64,000 bases of DNA from Thioalkalivibrio sp. ALJ7 (GCF_000376865.1 NZ_AQXQ01000010.1:1-64000), one strand, 5' to 3'; positions 1-14,837 are shown, counted from the stretch's first letter. Program-made: numbers and translations. The notes: generated by a model from the letters alone, not told the origin.

Positions 1-8
1 TGTGGCGG

Positions 9-889
9 TCAAGTGATTTCGGACACCGCGTTAGGTGGATTGGCTGCCGTTGGTTGCTCGTAGACGCTGGGAGGCAGGTAGCCCAGCGTCGAGTGGATGC
101 GAACGGTGTTGTAGAACCGAGCGATGTAGTCCGCGATATCCCGCCGCGCCTCGCCGTGGTTCGCGTAGCGGCGCTGCCAGACGCGTTCCGTCTTGAGGCT
201 CAGGAAGAAGCGCTCGACGACGGCATTGTCCCAGCAGTTACCCCGGCGGCTCATGCTCGCCTGGATCTGGTGCCGGGCCAGTAGCCGCCGCCAGGCGGCG
301 CTGGTGTATTGGCAACCCTGGTCGGAGTGCAGCAGCAGTCCCGGCTCCGGTTGGCGCTGCTCCAGCGCCATGCGCAGCGCCTCGCAGGTCAGGCTCGCCG
401 GCATCTGCCGATCGAGGGCCCAACCGATGACCTTGCGCGAGTACAGGTCGAGGATGACCGCCAGGTAGCTCCAGCCGGTCGCGGTTGGGATATAGGTGAT
501 GTCGGACGCCCACGCCTGGTTCGGTCCGGCCGGGGTGAACTCGCGGTTGAGATGGTTTTCGGCGACAGGGGCCCGGTCGTCGCGTTGCGTGGTGGTCACA
601 AAGCGCCGCCGCCAGACGGGCCGCAGGCCGCGCTCGCGCATCAGCGTCCGCACCCGGTAACGGCCCATGGCGGTGCCATCCGCCTGTAAGGCTTTTGCCA
701 AACGCCGGCTGCCGTAGGTTCGCCCGGAAGCCGCGAACACCCGCTCAAGGTGAGCGCCAGCGGCGCAGGGCACGCTTGGACGTTCGGCCCGCGCCCGCGC
801 CGCGTAATAGCCGGCCCGGCTCACTCCCAGCAGCCGACAAAGACGATGGACAGGGCCTTCTCCGCTCAACCGCGTGATGCAGCGATGCA

Positions 890-890
<1 letters not shown>
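9..890 (-). CDS. IS3-family transposase OrfB (DDE integrase domain)
   Basis: This is the catalytic half of the IS3 transposase, 293 residues when counted from the ATG at 890. It is more likely made as an OrfAB fusion by -1 slippage at 923-929, since its frame stays open upstream to about 1097. An HTH_21-like N-terminus (LCRLLGVSRAGYYAARAR) precedes an rve integrase core. The DDE residues are visible in AWASDITYI, LLLHSDQGCQYTS and NCWDNAVVERFF. The stop codon lies inside the left terminal repeat. It looks intact and potentially active. Confidence 0.9.
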
Positions 891-1762
<872 letters not shown>

Positions 1763-1787
1763 CGATGAGCGGTTTTGGGGGAGTGGA

Positions 1788-2111
1788 ATGACGGAATGGA
1801 TTGACGTGGCCCCGGTGGGCACCATCGAGGATGGCGACCATCGGCTGGTGGGGACGGCCGACACTGAGGTCGCGGTGTTTAACCTCGGAGGTGAGTACTT
1901 CGCGGTGGAGAATCTCTGCACCCACGAGGACGTGCCCATCGCGGATGGCGAGATCGATGCTGACGACTGCATCACCTGCCCGATGCACGATGCCCAGTTC
2001 TGCCTGCGCACGGGAGAGGTGCTTGAACCCCCAGCGGAGGAACCCCTGACGCGGTTCCCGGTGCGGATCGAGGCGGACATGGTCCAGGTTGGGAGCCATC
2101 CACTGGACTAG
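1788..2111 (+). CDS. Rieske [2Fe-2S] ferredoxin
   Basis: This 107-residue protein is a single Rieske domain. The cluster ligands are visible as CTHEDVP (C-x-H) and, 16-18 residues later, CPMHDAQF (C-x-x-H), followed by the typical GEVLEPP turn. This arrangement matches NirD-like or dioxygenase-type small Rieske ferredoxins, which pass electrons to a partner oxidoreductase in the cytoplasm. No such partner is adjacent. The ATG at 1788 follows a GGGGGAG ribosome-binding site and gives the usual length. Substrate and partner cannot be inferred. Confidence 0.85.
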   Translation: MTEWIDVAPVGTIEDGDHRLVGTADTEVAVFNLGGEYFAVENLCTHEDVPIADGEIDADDCITCPMHDAQFCLRTGEVLEPPAEEPLTRFPVRIEADMVQVGSHPLD

Positions 2112-2224
2112 GTGATCCGGTTAGAACCTGTGCCGGATGCTTCAGTTTTGCATCCTCTTGTACACTGTTCGCGAGCTCACGTTGTACTCACGTGGGCGGG
2201 CAGCCACAAGGGGACATCGCCGCG

Positions 2225-4315
2225 ATGGCAGGCACGGACCAAACAAACAGGGAAGGCAAGACCAAGCGGCTGGATGTGATCTGGTCTGGGCTTACGGGGT
2301 TGTCGGATGCCCAGCGCCAGCAATTGGCCCGAGGGGTCGTGCCTCGCGTCACTGACCATCTGGATCACTGTCTTGGATCCGCGTCGCAGGAGTGGTCCGC
2401 GGGCCGCGCCGAGACGCACGACTCCACCGAGTGGGCCAACCAGCTACAAGGTTTCCAATACGTGTTGCGCCGCCAGTTTGAAGAGGCGCTGGAGCGCGAC
2501 TTTGTTGCTTCGAATTACCCGCCACATTACGAATTTTCCGGCTCCAGCTATGCAGGGGCCAACTCCGGTCTGCAGATTCTCGATGATTACCAGTCGACCC
2601 GCCGCTCGCTGCGCCACAAGCTCGAGGGCCTGATCCGCGAACACAACCGTTACTCCTGGTTCGTGTTCTTGCAGGCCGCTCGTGAAGAGAATCGGTTCGA
2701 ACATCCCGGTTGGGCTCCCTGGTCGCCCCTGAACTGGTATGAGCGTCTGATCGAAGCCGCCGAGAAGCAGTTCGGACGCACAGACCTGACGCTGGCCCTG
2801 ATGCGCGCCTACGTGCGTTGCCTGGGCAAGACGGCCGCACCCACCCTGGCGTTTGTGATCGAAACGGTGGAGGCCTGTGGCCTGGTGCGTGAGCCGGTTT
2901 CCGAGGTGCCGGACGGCGACCTGTCCCAGCCTTCCGTACGGGCGAGTTGGGCGGCCGCAAACCGGGATTCAGACACGGACTCCCCTTCGGAGTCGGGTTC
3001 AGAGGGAGGGCCCGCTCCCGCGCTGAACGAGGCTCCCGTGGGCCCGGGGGCGCCAGCGCAAATGCCCGCAGTCGATGCCGACCCGGACGCGTGGCGGCAG
3101 TGGGCCGCGGCTTCCGGCTGGCTATACTCCGCCGGTCAAACGGTGACTGGCAGTGAACCTCTAACCGGCGGTGGTGGCGCCAGGGGTGGGGCATTGCCTG
3201 GCAACGACGGTGCATCTGCGGTCGAGGCGCCACCGCTGGAGAGCGTAATCGAGGGCGTGTTGGGCGGGGTGTTTTCAGAGGTATCCCGCCAGCTCAATTG
3301 CCACTCGGAGTTTCGGGCCTTGATGCTGGAGCTGCAGCCCTTGCTGGCGCGCGCGGCTAGCCGGGACTTGGAGTTCTTTCACGACCGCAGGCATCCACTG
3401 CGCGAATGGGTCGGCAGCCTGATCAATACCGGCATACGGATCACGCCGGAACTCGATACCGGGGGCTCTGAGAGCGTGGCCGGCTACCTGGGCGTCATGC
3501 GCCAGACGGTCGAGCGTTTGCGGCAGGAAGCGGACCAGATGGATCGTGCCGCGGCACAGGACTTGAACGAGGCCTGGGAGACGTCGCTGGCGACGCAGGA
3601 ACAACAATGGCATGCCCTGGCAGCCGAGCAGGCGGAGCCGATGTGCCAGCAGGAGCGCGCGGCACGCGCCCGCCGGAGCCTGACCGTCTGTGTACTGGAG
3701 ACGGGCGCGGAGTTACCGGAGCGCTCTGCCGAAGAAATTGCGGAGGCCTGGGAAGACCTGCTGGCGGTGGAAGAAAGTGCAGCCAAGCGGCTGGATGCGG
3801 GCGTCCAGGATGTCGCTCGCGCGATCTGTAACAAGGCGACACCGCAGGAGGTCAATCCACTCGTCCAGCGTATCGTGGCGACGGCGCGCGAGAATGGGGT
3901 GGACGAGGGACGGATCAAAGCGGTGGTTCAACACTTGGGCCAGGCCCATTTGCAGCGTATCCGGTCGTCCGCTGACGAGCCGCGCTTCGACCCGCAAGCC
4001 CGCATCCAGGCGCGACGAGCGGTGCGCCTGGAAGATGACGATGCCGATCTGCTGACCGACCTGGACGACACCTGGGTGTTTGATGCCAGCCGTATCCGCA
4101 CAGGCGATTGGTTCGAAGTGGTCGATAAGGCCAGTGGCCACGTTCATCGCGTTGCGTTGGTCTGGCGCGGGGAGGCCACTCGCGGCTTCCTGTTCCTGTC
4201 GCTGGACCTAGGTGCCAGCCGCCGCCACTCCCTGCAGGGCGTGGCCCAGGAACTCCGCGAGGGCCGCATGCGCCCGCTCCCGGACGACAACCCGTTGGAT
4301 GCGTTGCTGGGTTGA
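2225..4315 (+). CDS. DUF1631 family protein
   Basis: This 696-residue, largely helical protein has its best-conserved part at the C-terminus. There a small beta domain (GDWFEVVDKASG, then HRVALVWRGEATRGFLFLS) is followed by SLQGVAQELREGRMRPL and the end PLDALLG. This resembles gammaproteobacterial DUF1631 proteins, whose C-terminus looks PilZ-like. The middle (residues about 235-330) is a low-complexity, Pro/Ala/Ser-rich linker. The ATG at 2225 is preferred over the GTG at 2192 because AAGGGG sits about 11 bases upstream of it. Its function is unknown. Confidence 0.7.
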   Translation: MAGTDQTNREGKTKRLDVIWSGLTGLSDAQRQQLARGVVPRVTDHLDHCLGSASQEWSAGRAETHDSTEWANQLQGFQYVLRRQFEEALERDFVASNYPPHYEFSGSSYAGANSGLQILDDYQSTRRSLRHKLEGLIREHNRYSWFVFLQAAREENRFEHPGWAPWSPLNWYERLIEAAEKQFGRTDLTLALMRAYVRCLGKTAAPTLAFVIETVEACGLVREPVSEVPDGDLSQPSVRASWAAANRDSDTDSPSESGSEGGPAPALNEAPVGPGAPAQMPAVDADPDAWRQWAAASGWLYSAGQTVTGSEPLTGGGGARGGALPGNDGASAVEAPPLESVIEGVLGGVFSEVSRQLNCHSEFRALMLELQPLLARAASRDLEFFHDRRHPLREWVGSLINTGIRITPELDTGGSESVAGYLGVMRQTVERLRQEADQMDRAAAQDLNEAWETSLATQEQQWHALAAEQAEPMCQQERAARARRSLTVCVLETGAELPERSAEEIAEAWEDLLAVEESAAKRLDAGVQDVARAICNKATPQEVNPLVQRIVATARENGVDEGRIKAVVQHLGQAHLQRIRSSADEPRFDPQARIQARRAVRLEDDDADLLTDLDDTWVFDASRIRTGDWFEVVDKASGHVHRVALVWRGEATRGFLFLSLDLGASRRHSLQGVAQELREGRMRPLPDDNPLDALLG

Positions 4316-4347
4316 TCAGCGCCTGTGGTCTGAAGAGCCAGGGCATA

Positions 4348-4628
4348 TTTACCACGAAGAGCACGAAGGCACGAAGAAGTCCAAGCGAAGCGGGAAGGGC
4401 GTTTTCACCACAGAGCACACAGAGGCCACGGAGAAATTCAAAAGCGGTTTACAGGAAGCATGGAAGGGAGCGGGTGTTGGGAGTCAGGCTGTGCCATAAA
4501 GCTGTGCAGCAACCCTCCGTCGCATTCCCGGGCAACGGAACGATGCTAATGACTGCACCTATCACCACACCATCACAGGAAACCTTCTTCGGTCTTCTCC
4601 GTGCTCTCTGTGTCCTCTGTGGTGAAAA
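4348..4628 (+). repeat. Inverted-repeat cassette, family C, copy 1
   Basis: The non-coding gap between two convergent genes holds an ACCACGAAGAGCACGAAGG unit (4350), an ACCACAGAGCACACAGAGG unit (4407) and, at 4594-4628, the inverted form (CCGTGCTCTCTGTGTCCTCT). The core between them is unrelated to any gene. Similar cassettes lie at 56560-56800 and 58926-59168. Confidence 0.7.
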
Positions 4629-4638
4629 TACAATCCCT

Positions 4639-5397
4639 TCAGGCTGAGCCCCGACGTTGATGGGTCAGTGAGTTTTTGGGCAGGCGCACGCGGAGGTGGG
4701 TGGCGCCGATGACCGCGGCGGGGACCAGTAGCAGGTTTACGACGGGCACCATGGCCAGCAGCGTGGTGCCGGCGCCGAAGCTCAGGGTTTGCAGGCGGTG
4801 GGTTCGTAGCGTCTGCCGGACCTCGGAAAAGGCCAGGCCATCGTTGGCCAGTGGTGCCTCCATTAATTCCACGGCCAGCACCCAGCTACCAAAGGTGAAC
4901 CAGGCGAGGGCGGCTAGCAGGTTCAGGCCGGGGATGACGGTGATCAGCAGGACCGGGATGAAGAGCAGGGCGTAGTAGCCGGTCTTGCGCAATGCGGTCG
5001 TGGTGGCATGGCCCATCTCGCCGAGGAAGGAGCGTGCGGGTTGCCGCGGCTCATGCCCGAGGCTGCGCGCGGTCCGATAGGCCAGGGGTCCTGAAAACGG
5101 GCTGGCGACGATGGCGGCAACCGCCACGGCGGAGACCGCGAAGGCGACGAGCAGGGCCAGCGCGAACAGGGGCCAGAGTAACCAGGCCAACCAGTCCCAG
5201 CCGCTGGGTAGCCAGGCGGCCAGCAGGGCCTCGAACCCGAACCCCGCGGCGACGGCGAGCCCGACCACCACCAGGACGTTGATGATGAGCGGACCGATCA
5301 CAAGGCCGCGCAGTCCTGGCTCGAATACGCGCGAGAGGCCCCGAAACGGTGCCAGGAAGGCGAACAGGGGGCTGAGAGCCGCAGGGGCGGGCCTCAC
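4639..5397 (-). CDS. cysZ: CysZ-like / EI24 family inner-membrane protein
   Basis: This 252-residue integral membrane protein has about four to five hydrophobic segments (residues about 30-55, 70-100, 140-165, 168-185, 205-230). Features typical of the CysZ/EI24 family are the N-terminal FRGLSRVFEPGLRGLVIGP, the central IVASPFSGPLAYRTA and the ITVIPGLNLLAALAWF segment. CysZ proteins take up sulfate, which would fit a window with sulfate-activating genes, but that link is inferred and other EI24 members have different roles. It starts at a GTG, 8 bases after the upstream DUF3185 gene, suggesting co-transcription. Confidence 0.75.
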   Translation of the reverse strand: MRPAPAALSPLFAFLAPFRGLSRVFEPGLRGLVIGPLIINVLVVVGLAVAAGFGFEALLAAWLPSGWDWLAWLLWPLFALALLVAFAVSAVAVAAIVASPFSGPLAYRTARSLGHEPRQPARSFLGEMGHATTTALRKTGYYALLFIPVLLITVIPGLNLLAALAWFTFGSWVLAVELMEAPLANDGLAFSEVRQTLRTHRLQTLSFGAGTTLLAMVPVVNLLLVPAAVIGATHLRVRLPKNSLTHQRRGSA

Positions 5398-5405
5398 AGC
5401 TGCCC

Positions 5406-5615
5406 TCAGCGGCGCACCCCGAAGATCGTGAGCACGAGCCCAACCACGGTCATCACGCCGCCGGCGATCAGGTACATGCGCGTATCTTCCGTGTACCGGC
5501 CCATGAACTCCTGATGGAGTTCCTCGCCCAGGCTATCGGTAGCGTTGTACCCCATTACCAGCAGGATGATGCCGCCTACCAGCAAGGCAATCCCGAGAAG
5601 TCGCGTCCAGTGCAT
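5406..5615 (-). CDS. DUF3185 family small membrane protein
   Basis: This 69-residue protein has two transmembrane helices (about residues 5-22 and 46-65). They flank a polar loop containing NATDSLGEELHQEF, the signature region of DUF3185. The ATG at 5615 was chosen because AAGGAAA lies just upstream and longer starts would add non-hydrophobic sequence. It probably forms a two-gene unit with the CysZ-like gene 8 bases downstream. Function unknown. Confidence 0.75.
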   Translation of the reverse strand: MHWTRLLGIALLVGGIILLVMGYNATDSLGEELHQEFMGRYTEDTRMYLIAGGVMTVVGLVLTIFGVRR

Positions 5616-5801
5616 GGCGGTTTCCTTTGTTGTGGTGTTCTCCCCTGAATGTAGCACGCGATCCGCGTTGCCCAAATGTCTGGTAGCGCACATTTCGGGC
5701 TAACGCATGGGAGTGCCACCTCAGGCGCCTCCTGCCCATAGCCCCGTTTAGGAGTCGGCTCGGAGACGAAGCGTCGGCCAAACTGGGGATTGCGATGCGG
5801 A

Positions 5802-7097
5802 TCAGCCCCCAGGGCCCGGCTCCAGTCCCACGCCGATGCGTGCAAGCCGGGCGGCCCCAGTGGCGGCATCGTCATCCTCGGCAGTGGAGACGGGCACTTC
5901 GAGGGTGCGTTCGCGGATCCGGGTCCACACCGGGTTCTGGGCGCCGCCGCCCAGCGAGACGACCCGTTCCACGCGTGGGGCCCCCAGCTCGGCCAGGCGT
6001 TGATAGCCATCGCATTCCACTCGGGCAATTCCCTCGAACAGCCCCTGCAGGAAACGTGCGTCATCGTCCGGGCGGGGTGTGAGGCGAGGTTTCAGTTCGG
6101 GGTCGTTGATCGGGAAGCGCTCTCCGGGACGGGGCAGGGGGAGGTAGTCGAGTCCGCTGTCGGTGTCTGGATCGATCGCGGCGCTTAGCCGTTCCAGTGT
6201 GTCGTCATCAAAGTGCTGGCGCAGCACGGCACCGCCGCTGTTGGAGGCGCCGCCGACCAGCCAGCGCCCCAGCAATCGGTGGCTGTAGATGCCCAGTTCC
6301 GGGGCGTAGATCGGTTCCGGTGCCAGCTGTTTGATCACCAGCGTCGAGCCCAGGCTCGTGACCCCCGTGGTGTCATCGTCCACCCCGGAGGCAAGAAACC
6401 CCGCGATGCTGTCTGTGGTGCCGGCGACCACGCGGCAGGCCGGGTTCAGATGCAGCGATTCCGCCATTTCGGGGGACAGCGGCCCCAGCACGGTGCCGGC
6501 CGGGACCACCTCCGGCAGCAGCGCGGCATCGGTACCCAGGGTCTCCTGTAACCAGTTGGGCCAGCCACCCCAGAGCGCGTCGTAGCCAAGCTTCAGGGCG
6601 TTGTTCTCGTCCATGCGGTCGAAGCGTCCGCGCAGCCGCCCGGCGATCCAGTCGGCCTGGTGCAGAATGCGGCGCACACCGGACAACCCCTCGTGTCGGC
6701 GCAGCCACAGCAGTTTGGCCGCCGAAGAACTCGGGCTGTGTACGGCCGAATCCGCTGGCGCGACCCCGGCCAGGACGGACAGCATGTCTTTGGCCCGGGC
6801 ATCGTTGTACATCAGCGCCGGATGGGTCGGGCGGCCGTCGGCATCCAGGCGCAGCAGCGTAGCGGAGGTCCCGTCCACTGCAATGGCGGCGGGTTCGCCA
6901 TGCAAATGGGTAGCCGCCTCGCGGAGCAACTCGCGCACGATGGACCACCACAGCGCAGGGTTCTGTTCCGCACGCTGTTCGTCCCCCCCGACCGAGGCCG
7001 GCAGCGCCCGGTAAGCGGCATGGACACGCGCACCCTCCGAGTCCAGCAGCGCTAGCCGGATCCCGGAAGTGCCGAGGTCAATGCCGATGGCGTGCAT
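5802..7097 (-). CDS. FGGY-family carbohydrate kinase (D-ribulokinase-like)
   Basis: This 431-residue kinase has the FGGY two-domain fold. The N-terminal phosphate-binding motif is GIDLGTSGIRLALL (residues 4-17). The catalytic-loop region is AVDGTSATLL, the second domain has GTTDSIAGFLASGVDDDT, and the C-terminal adenosine-binding part is VVSLGGGAQNPVW. The short length and sequence style resemble the cyanobacterial/plant D-ribulose kinase branch more than the ~480-residue xylulokinases. It would phosphorylate a ketose or polyol with ATP in the cytoplasm. It starts 20 bases after queF ends, probably in one transcript. The exact substrate is uncertain. Confidence 0.8.
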   Translation of the reverse strand: MHAIGIDLGTSGIRLALLDSEGARVHAAYRALPASVGGDEQRAEQNPALWWSIVRELLREAATHLHGEPAAIAVDGTSATLLRLDADGRPTHPALMYNDARAKDMLSVLAGVAPADSAVHSPSSSAAKLLWLRRHEGLSGVRRILHQADWIAGRLRGRFDRMDENNALKLGYDALWGGWPNWLQETLGTDAALLPEVVPAGTVLGPLSPEMAESLHLNPACRVVAGTTDSIAGFLASGVDDDTTGVTSLGSTLVIKQLAPEPIYAPELGIYSHRLLGRWLVGGASNSGGAVLRQHFDDDTLERLSAAIDPDTDSGLDYLPLPRPGERFPINDPELKPRLTPRPDDDARFLQGLFEGIARVECDGYQRLAELGAPRVERVVSLGGGAQNPVWTRIRERTLEVPVSTAEDDDAATGAARLARIGVGLEPGPGG

Positions 7098-7117
7098 GGA
7101 TCCGTGTTTTCCTGAGA

Positions 7118-7540
7118 TCAGCCGTTCATGTCCAGCGGGCTGCGGGTCGGTGCCGGTAGCTGAACCGGCTCCGGCGGCGTCCAGCCGGGCTTGCGATGCT
7201 CTGCAACGACGGTGGTGTAGACGCCACCCCGCACGTTGAAGTAGGAGGTCAGGCGCATGTAGCGCGGGTCGGTGGCCTCCACCAGATCGGCCAGGATGCG
7301 GTTGGTAACCGCCTCGTGGAATGCGCCCTCGTCGCGGTAGGACCACATGTAGTTCTTCAGCGACTTCAGCTCTACGCACTTGCCGTCGGCGACGTACTGG
7401 ATGTGGAGCTCGGCGAAATCCGGCTGGCCGGTGGCAGGGCACAGACAGGTGAACTCCGGGATCCGGATGTAGATCGCGAAATCGTTCTCCGGTGCCGGGT
7501 TGTCGAAGGTTTCCAGGGTCTTGCTTGGCTGGCTGGGCAT
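7118..7540 (-). CDS. queF: NADPH-dependent 7-cyano-7-deazaguanine reductase
   Basis: This 140-residue QueF of the short (unimodular) type reduces preQ0 to preQ1 in queuosine tRNA modification. The catalytic Cys lies in [16 protein letters not shown], which also carries the conserved Asp. The NADPH-binding motif reads [20 protein letters not shown], with the diagnostic E-x-K-S-x-K core. The T-fold C-terminus (RGGVYTTVV) is present. The ATG at 7540 gives the normal family length. No other queuosine gene is seen here. Confidence 0.95.
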   Translation of the reverse strand: MPSQPSKTLETFDNPAPENDFAIYIRIPEFTCLCPATGQPDFAELHIQYVADGKCVELKSLKNYMWSYRDEGAFHEAVTNRILADLVEATDPRYMRLTSYFNVRGGVYTTVVAEHRKPGWTPPEPVQLPAPTRSPLDMNG

Positions 7541-7590
7541 CTGCGTCTCTCGTGGTTGAATGGGTGTCCCCCCGCGTGTGACAGCCCGCT

Positions 7591-7667
7591 GTAGGAGCCT
7601 GCTCGCAGGCGAAGCCCCTGCCAAAGCCGGGCACGTGCATGGTTTCGCCTGCGAGCAGGCTCCTATA
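7591..7667 (+). repeat. REP family A inverted pair (BIME-like)
   Basis: GTAGGAGCCTGCTCGCAGGC is followed about 30 bases later by its inverted copy ending in GCAGGCTCCTA. It sits between the divergent queF and smc genes. The 5' GTAG tetranucleotide before an imperfect hairpin is the classical REP layout. Confidence 0.85.
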
Positions 7668-7755
7668 GCGGGCGGCTTTCGGGGGCGGGTCACTCTGAGG
7701 GTGTAAGCGTGTACCATTCTAACCCCGAGTTTCCTGACCGCGGATAGCGCCGAAC

Positions 7756-10700
7756 GTGCGACTCGCCCGAATCAAGCTGGCCGGCTTCAAGTCGTTTGTG
7801 GACCCGACCACCCTCGTCCTTCCGGGCAACCGGGTGGGCGTGGTCGGCCCGAACGGTTGTGGCAAGTCGAATACGATCGACGCGGTGCGCTGGGTGATGG
7901 GCGAGTCCTCGGCCAAGCACCTGCGCGGAGATTCCAGCGAGGACGTGATCTTCAACGGCTCGTCCAGCCGAAAGCCGGTTGGTCAGGCCTCCATCGAACT
8001 CGTGTTCGACAATTCCGACGGCCGCCTGGGCGGTGAGTACAGTGGCTACGGCGAGATCGCGGTCAAGCGCGCGCTCACCCGCGACGGCCAGTCCAAGTAC
8101 TTTCTCAACGGCCAGCGTGCCCGCAAGCGCGACGTGGTGGACCTGTTCCTCGGCACCGGCCTGGGGCCGCGTAGCTACGCCATCATCGAGCAGGGCATGA
8201 TCTCGCGCCTGATTGAGGCGCGGCCCGAGGAGCTGCGTGTCTACCTGGAAGAGGCTGCCGGGATCTCCAAGTACAAGGAACGCCGCCGCGAGACCGAGCA
8301 CCGCGTGCGCCACACCCGCGAGAACCTCGAGCGCCTCGACGACGTCCGCGACGAGGTCGCCAAGCAGGCCGAACGCCTGAACCGCCAGGCCGCTACCGCG
8401 GAGCGATATCAGGCCCTGGCCGCCGAGCGCCGGCGCAAGCGCGCCGAGGCCATCCTGCTGCGCCTCCAGGCCCAGGAACAGAAGATGGAGGCCAGTCGCG
8501 CCCGGCTGAACGAGGCCGAGACGGCCCTCGCCGCCGCCCAGGCCGAGGCACAAAAGGCGCAGACGAGCACCGAACAGGCGCGCCAGGAACGCGTAGAGCT
8601 GGAAGCGGCCACCACCCAGGCGCAGAGCGCCTATTACGATCGCGCCGCCGAGGTCTCGCGCCTGGAGCAGTCCATCCGCCATGCCGAGGAAGAACTCGCG
8701 CGCGAACAGGCTGAACTGCGCCAGCTGGAAAGTCGCATCGAGACCGCCGACAACGACCACCAGGCGGTCGCGGCGCGCATCGCCCAGGCCGAACAGGAGA
8801 GCGAACAACGTCGCGAGGCGGCCGCAACCGCCGAGGCCGAGCGCGAGGGCCTGGAGGCCGCCGCCGAGCAGGCGGAGACCGAGTTCCAGGCCGCTCGCGA
8901 GGCGCTGACCGAATGGGAGCGCTCGCTCGCCGAGCCGCGCCAGAATGCCCAGCTCGCGCGCTCGCGGATGGACAACGCCGAGCACCTGCTCAAACGCATC
9001 GCTCAACGCCGGGAACGTCTGGAGGCCGAGCGTGCGGCCCTGCCGCAGACCCATCCGGGCACCGAGGCAGATCATCTGGACACGGAGCTGGCCGGTCTGC
9101 GGGAGCGGCTGCAGGCGCTTCAGGCCGAGCGTGAACAGCAGCAGAACGAGCTCGCCGGGCTGGCGCAGGCCCAGCGCGAGGAACAGGACACCCTGCACGC
9201 CACCGAACGCGAGGCGCGCGAGGTAGCCGGGCGCCTGGCTGGGCTGGAGCATTTTGCCGGCGAGGACGACCCGCAGGAGACCCGCGCCCGGCGCGAGGCC
9301 TGGGCACGCGAACACGGGCTGGACCTGTCACGCCCCCTGGTGCAGCAGCTAGAGGTGGCCGAGGGCTGGGATACCGCCGTGGAACTGGTGCTGGGCGCCT
9401 GGCTGGAGGCCGCCGTGGTTGACCGGCCGGAGGCGGCCACGGATCTCCCTGATGCGATGCTGCGCCTGGTCGGCACGGATCTGTCGTCCACGCCGGAGGC
9501 GCGGACGGGTAGCCTGGGGGAACGAGTCCAGGGTTCCCCGGTGGTCACCGCCTGGCTCGCCTCGGTTTATTGCGCAGACGATGCCGACGCGGCCCGTGCG
9601 CGTGTGGCCACGTTGGGGCCGGACGAGAGTGTGATCACCCCGGATGGCACCTGGATGGGTCCGGGGTGGGTCGCCCACCGTACCCTGGAGGGTGGCGCGA
9701 GTGGTGCCGTGGCCCGGGTCCGGCTCGCGCGCGAGCTGCAGGAGCGCCAGGAGGAACTGGCCACCCAGGTGAACCGTATGCAGGCCGCGCTGGAGGAGCG
9801 CAACGAGACCATCGCGGCCACTCGCGCCCGACGCGAGGCGCTGGACGGCCAGATCCGCGAACAACAGGCGCAGATCGACGACCGCGACCGTCGGGTACAA
9901 CGCCTGCGCGACCAGGCGCGCCAGCTGGAACAGCAGCAGGAACGCATCGATCGCGAGGCCGGCGAGCTGGACGAGGAAGCCGCCCGTGCCCGCGAGCAGT
10001 TCGCTGCGGCGGAGGCCGAGCGCAACGAGGCCCTGACCCGTATCGAGACCCTGGAGGCCGACCGCACCGATCTGGAGGCGCGGGTCGAGGCCGCGCGCAC
10101 GGCCCAAGGGGGAGGGCGCGATGCCGTTCGTGCGGCCCGCGACGCGGCCAACCAGGCGCGTATGGCCGAGCAGGAGGCGCGTCATCGCCTGGAGCGCGAG
10201 CAGAACGAGCGCGGGCGTCTGGAACGCCAGCGTGAGGACGATACCCAGCGCCGCGAGCGCCTCGCGCAGGGCCTGAGTGATCGCCAGGGGCCGCTGGAGC
10301 AGTGGCGCGCGGACCTGCAAACCGCCGCCGAACAGCGCCAGGCGGCAGAGGCGCAGCTGACCCAGGCACGCTCGGGCCTGGAGGCCTGCGACGCGCGCCT
10401 GCGCGAACTAGCCAATAGCAGCACCGAGCTGGGCAATCGGGTTGAGGCGCAGCGTTCCACCTGCGAGGAGCTTCGCCTGGACCTGCGCGAACGCTCGGTC
10501 CAGATTGATCAGTTGAAGACCCAGTTCCAGGAATCCGGCTTCGACGCGGAGGCGCTGGCGCCGGAGCTGCCGGAGGATGCGGCGGTTCCGGCCTGGGAGC
10601 AGGCGATTGGCGAGCTGGATCGCAAGATCGAGAAGCTCGGGCCGATCAACCTGGCGGCGATCGACGAGGCGCGCAGTCTGGAGGAGCGTTCGCGCTACCT

Positions 10701-11250
10701 GGAAGAGCAGCACGCGGACTTGATCGAGGCGCTAGAGACGCTGGAGGCGGCGATGCACCGCATCGATCGCGAGACCCGGGCCCTGTTCAAGCAGACCTTC
10801 GATCAGGTGAACGCCGGGCTGGGGCACAAATTCCAGCGCCTGTTCGGTGGGGGCGAGGCGCGCCTGGAGATGACCGGGGACGACCTGCTGGATACGGGCG
10901 TCACCATCATGGCGCGGCCACCCGGCAAACGGCTGTCGACCATCCATTTGATGTCCGGTGGTGAGAAGGCGCTCACGGCTTCGGCGCTGGTGTTCGCGAT
11001 TTTCGAGCTAAATCCGGCGCCATTCTGCATGCTGGACGAGGTGGACGCGCCGCTGGACGAAGCCAACGTCGGGCGTTTCTGTGATCTGCTGCGTGAGATG
11101 TCCGAGCAGATCCAGTTCATCTTTATTACGCACAACAAGGCAACCATGGCGATGGCGGAACAGCTCATTGGCGTTACCATGCACGAGCCGGGCGTGTCGC
11201 GGCTGGTCAGTGTGGATGTCGACGAGGCCGTGGAACTGGCGGAGGCCTGA
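7756..11250 (+). CDS. smc: Chromosome segregation ATPase SMC
   Basis: This full-length 1164-residue SMC organises and segregates the chromosome with ScpAB partners. Walker A is [10 protein letters not shown] (residues 31-40). Long Glu/Ala/Gln/Arg-rich coiled coils cover about 170-500 and 660-1010. The hinge lies near 500-650 (around [14 protein letters not shown]). The C-terminal ABC signature is [13 protein letters not shown] (about 1064) and Walker B is [16 protein letters not shown]. Translation starts at GTG. It is followed by zipA and ligA in the common gammaproteobacterial order. Confidence 0.97.
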   Translation: MRLARIKLAGFKSFVDPTTLVLPGNRVGVVGPNGCGKSNTIDAVRWVMGESSAKHLRGDSSEDVIFNGSSSRKPVGQASIELVFDNSDGRLGGEYSGYGEIAVKRALTRDGQSKYFLNGQRARKRDVVDLFLGTGLGPRSYAIIEQGMISRLIEARPEELRVYLEEAAGISKYKERRRETEHRVRHTRENLERLDDVRDEVAKQAERLNRQAATAERYQALAAERRRKRAEAILLRLQAQEQKMEASRARLNEAETALAAAQAEAQKAQTSTEQARQERVELEAATTQAQSAYYDRAAEVSRLEQSIRHAEEELAREQAELRQLESRIETADNDHQAVAARIAQAEQESEQRREAAATAEAEREGLEAAAEQAETEFQAAREALTEWERSLAEPRQNAQLARSRMDNAEHLLKRIAQRRERLEAERAALPQTHPGTEADHLDTELAGLRERLQALQAEREQQQNELAGLAQAQREEQDTLHATEREAREVAGRLAGLEHFAGEDDPQETRARREAWAREHGLDLSRPLVQQLEVAEGWDTAVELVLGAWLEAAVVDRPEAATDLPDAMLRLVGTDLSSTPEARTGSLGERVQGSPVVTAWLASVYCADDADAARARVATLGPDESVITPDGTWMGPGWVAHRTLEGGASGAVARVRLARELQERQEELATQVNRMQAALEERNETIAATRARREALDGQIREQQAQIDDRDRRVQRLRDQARQLEQQQERIDREAGELDEEAARAREQFAAAEAERNEALTRIETLEADRTDLEARVEAARTAQGGGRDAVRAARDAANQARMAEQEARHRLEREQNERGRLERQREDDTQRRERLAQGLSDRQGPLEQWRADLQTAAEQRQAAEAQLTQARSGLEACDARLRELANSSTELGNRVEAQRSTCEELRLDLRERSVQIDQLKTQFQESGFDAEALAPELPEDAAVPAWEQAIGELDRKIEKLGPINLAAIDEARSLEERSRYLEEQHADLIEALETLEAAMHRIDRETRALFKQTFDQVNAGLGHKFQRLFGGGEARLEMTGDDLLDTGVTIMARPPGKRLSTIHLMSGGEKALTASALVFAIFELNPAPFCMLDEVDAPLDEANVGRFCDLLREMSEQIQFIFITHNKATMAMAEQLIGVTMHEPGVSRLVSVDVDEAVELAEA

Positions 11251-11260
11251 CCGAGGTTCC

Positions 11261-11286
11261 GTCATTGCGAGCGAAGCGAAGCAATC
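11261..11286 (+). repeat. CATTGCGAGCGAAGCGAAGC-type repeat
   Basis: A short copy of the widespread motif GTCATTGCGAGCGAAGCGAA lies between smc and zipA. The same motif occurs, degenerate and inverted, at about 48575-48610. Confidence 0.6.
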
Positions 11287-11368
11287 TCCAGCGGCTTCCC
11301 AGCGTGTTCTAACGGGCTCTGGGCCCCGGTAGCCCACGGCACAAAACAGCAACACAACGAGGTATTGC

Positions 11369-14676
<3,308 letters not shown>

Positions 14677-14744
14677 TCGACCCTCCTGTGGGATTGGGCT
14701 GGAGTGAGTAGTCTGATAGAGCTGGGTTTGTAGGGTTGGTTTTT

Positions 14745-14837
14745 GTGGGAGCAGTTCTGTGGGAGCAGCCTTGGCCGCGAAGCCCCTGCCCGGGTCCGAC
14801 TTTGGCAGGGGCTTCGCGGCCAAGGCCGCTCCCACAC
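14745..14837 (+). repeat. REP family A pair upstream of the RAYT gene
   Basis: A stray GTGGGAGCA precedes the unit GTGGGAGCAGCCTTGGCCGC. This is followed by an inverted copy ending GCGGCCAAGGCCGCTCCCAC. The pair ends about 50 bases before the RAYT start codon. Confidence 0.9.

Noticed and set aside
5802-7640. A single long minus-strand frame suggesting a 612-residue kinase with an N-terminal extension.
   Set aside because: The extension is queF read in the wrong frame plus REP sequence. The kinase starts at the ATG at 7097 with the GIDLGTSGIR motif.
7690-9315. A 541-codon minus-strand open frame opposite smc.
   Set aside because: It is antisense to the coiled-coil coding part of smc, where GC-rich codons keep several frames open. 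The Leu/Gly/Ala-rich product has no motif.
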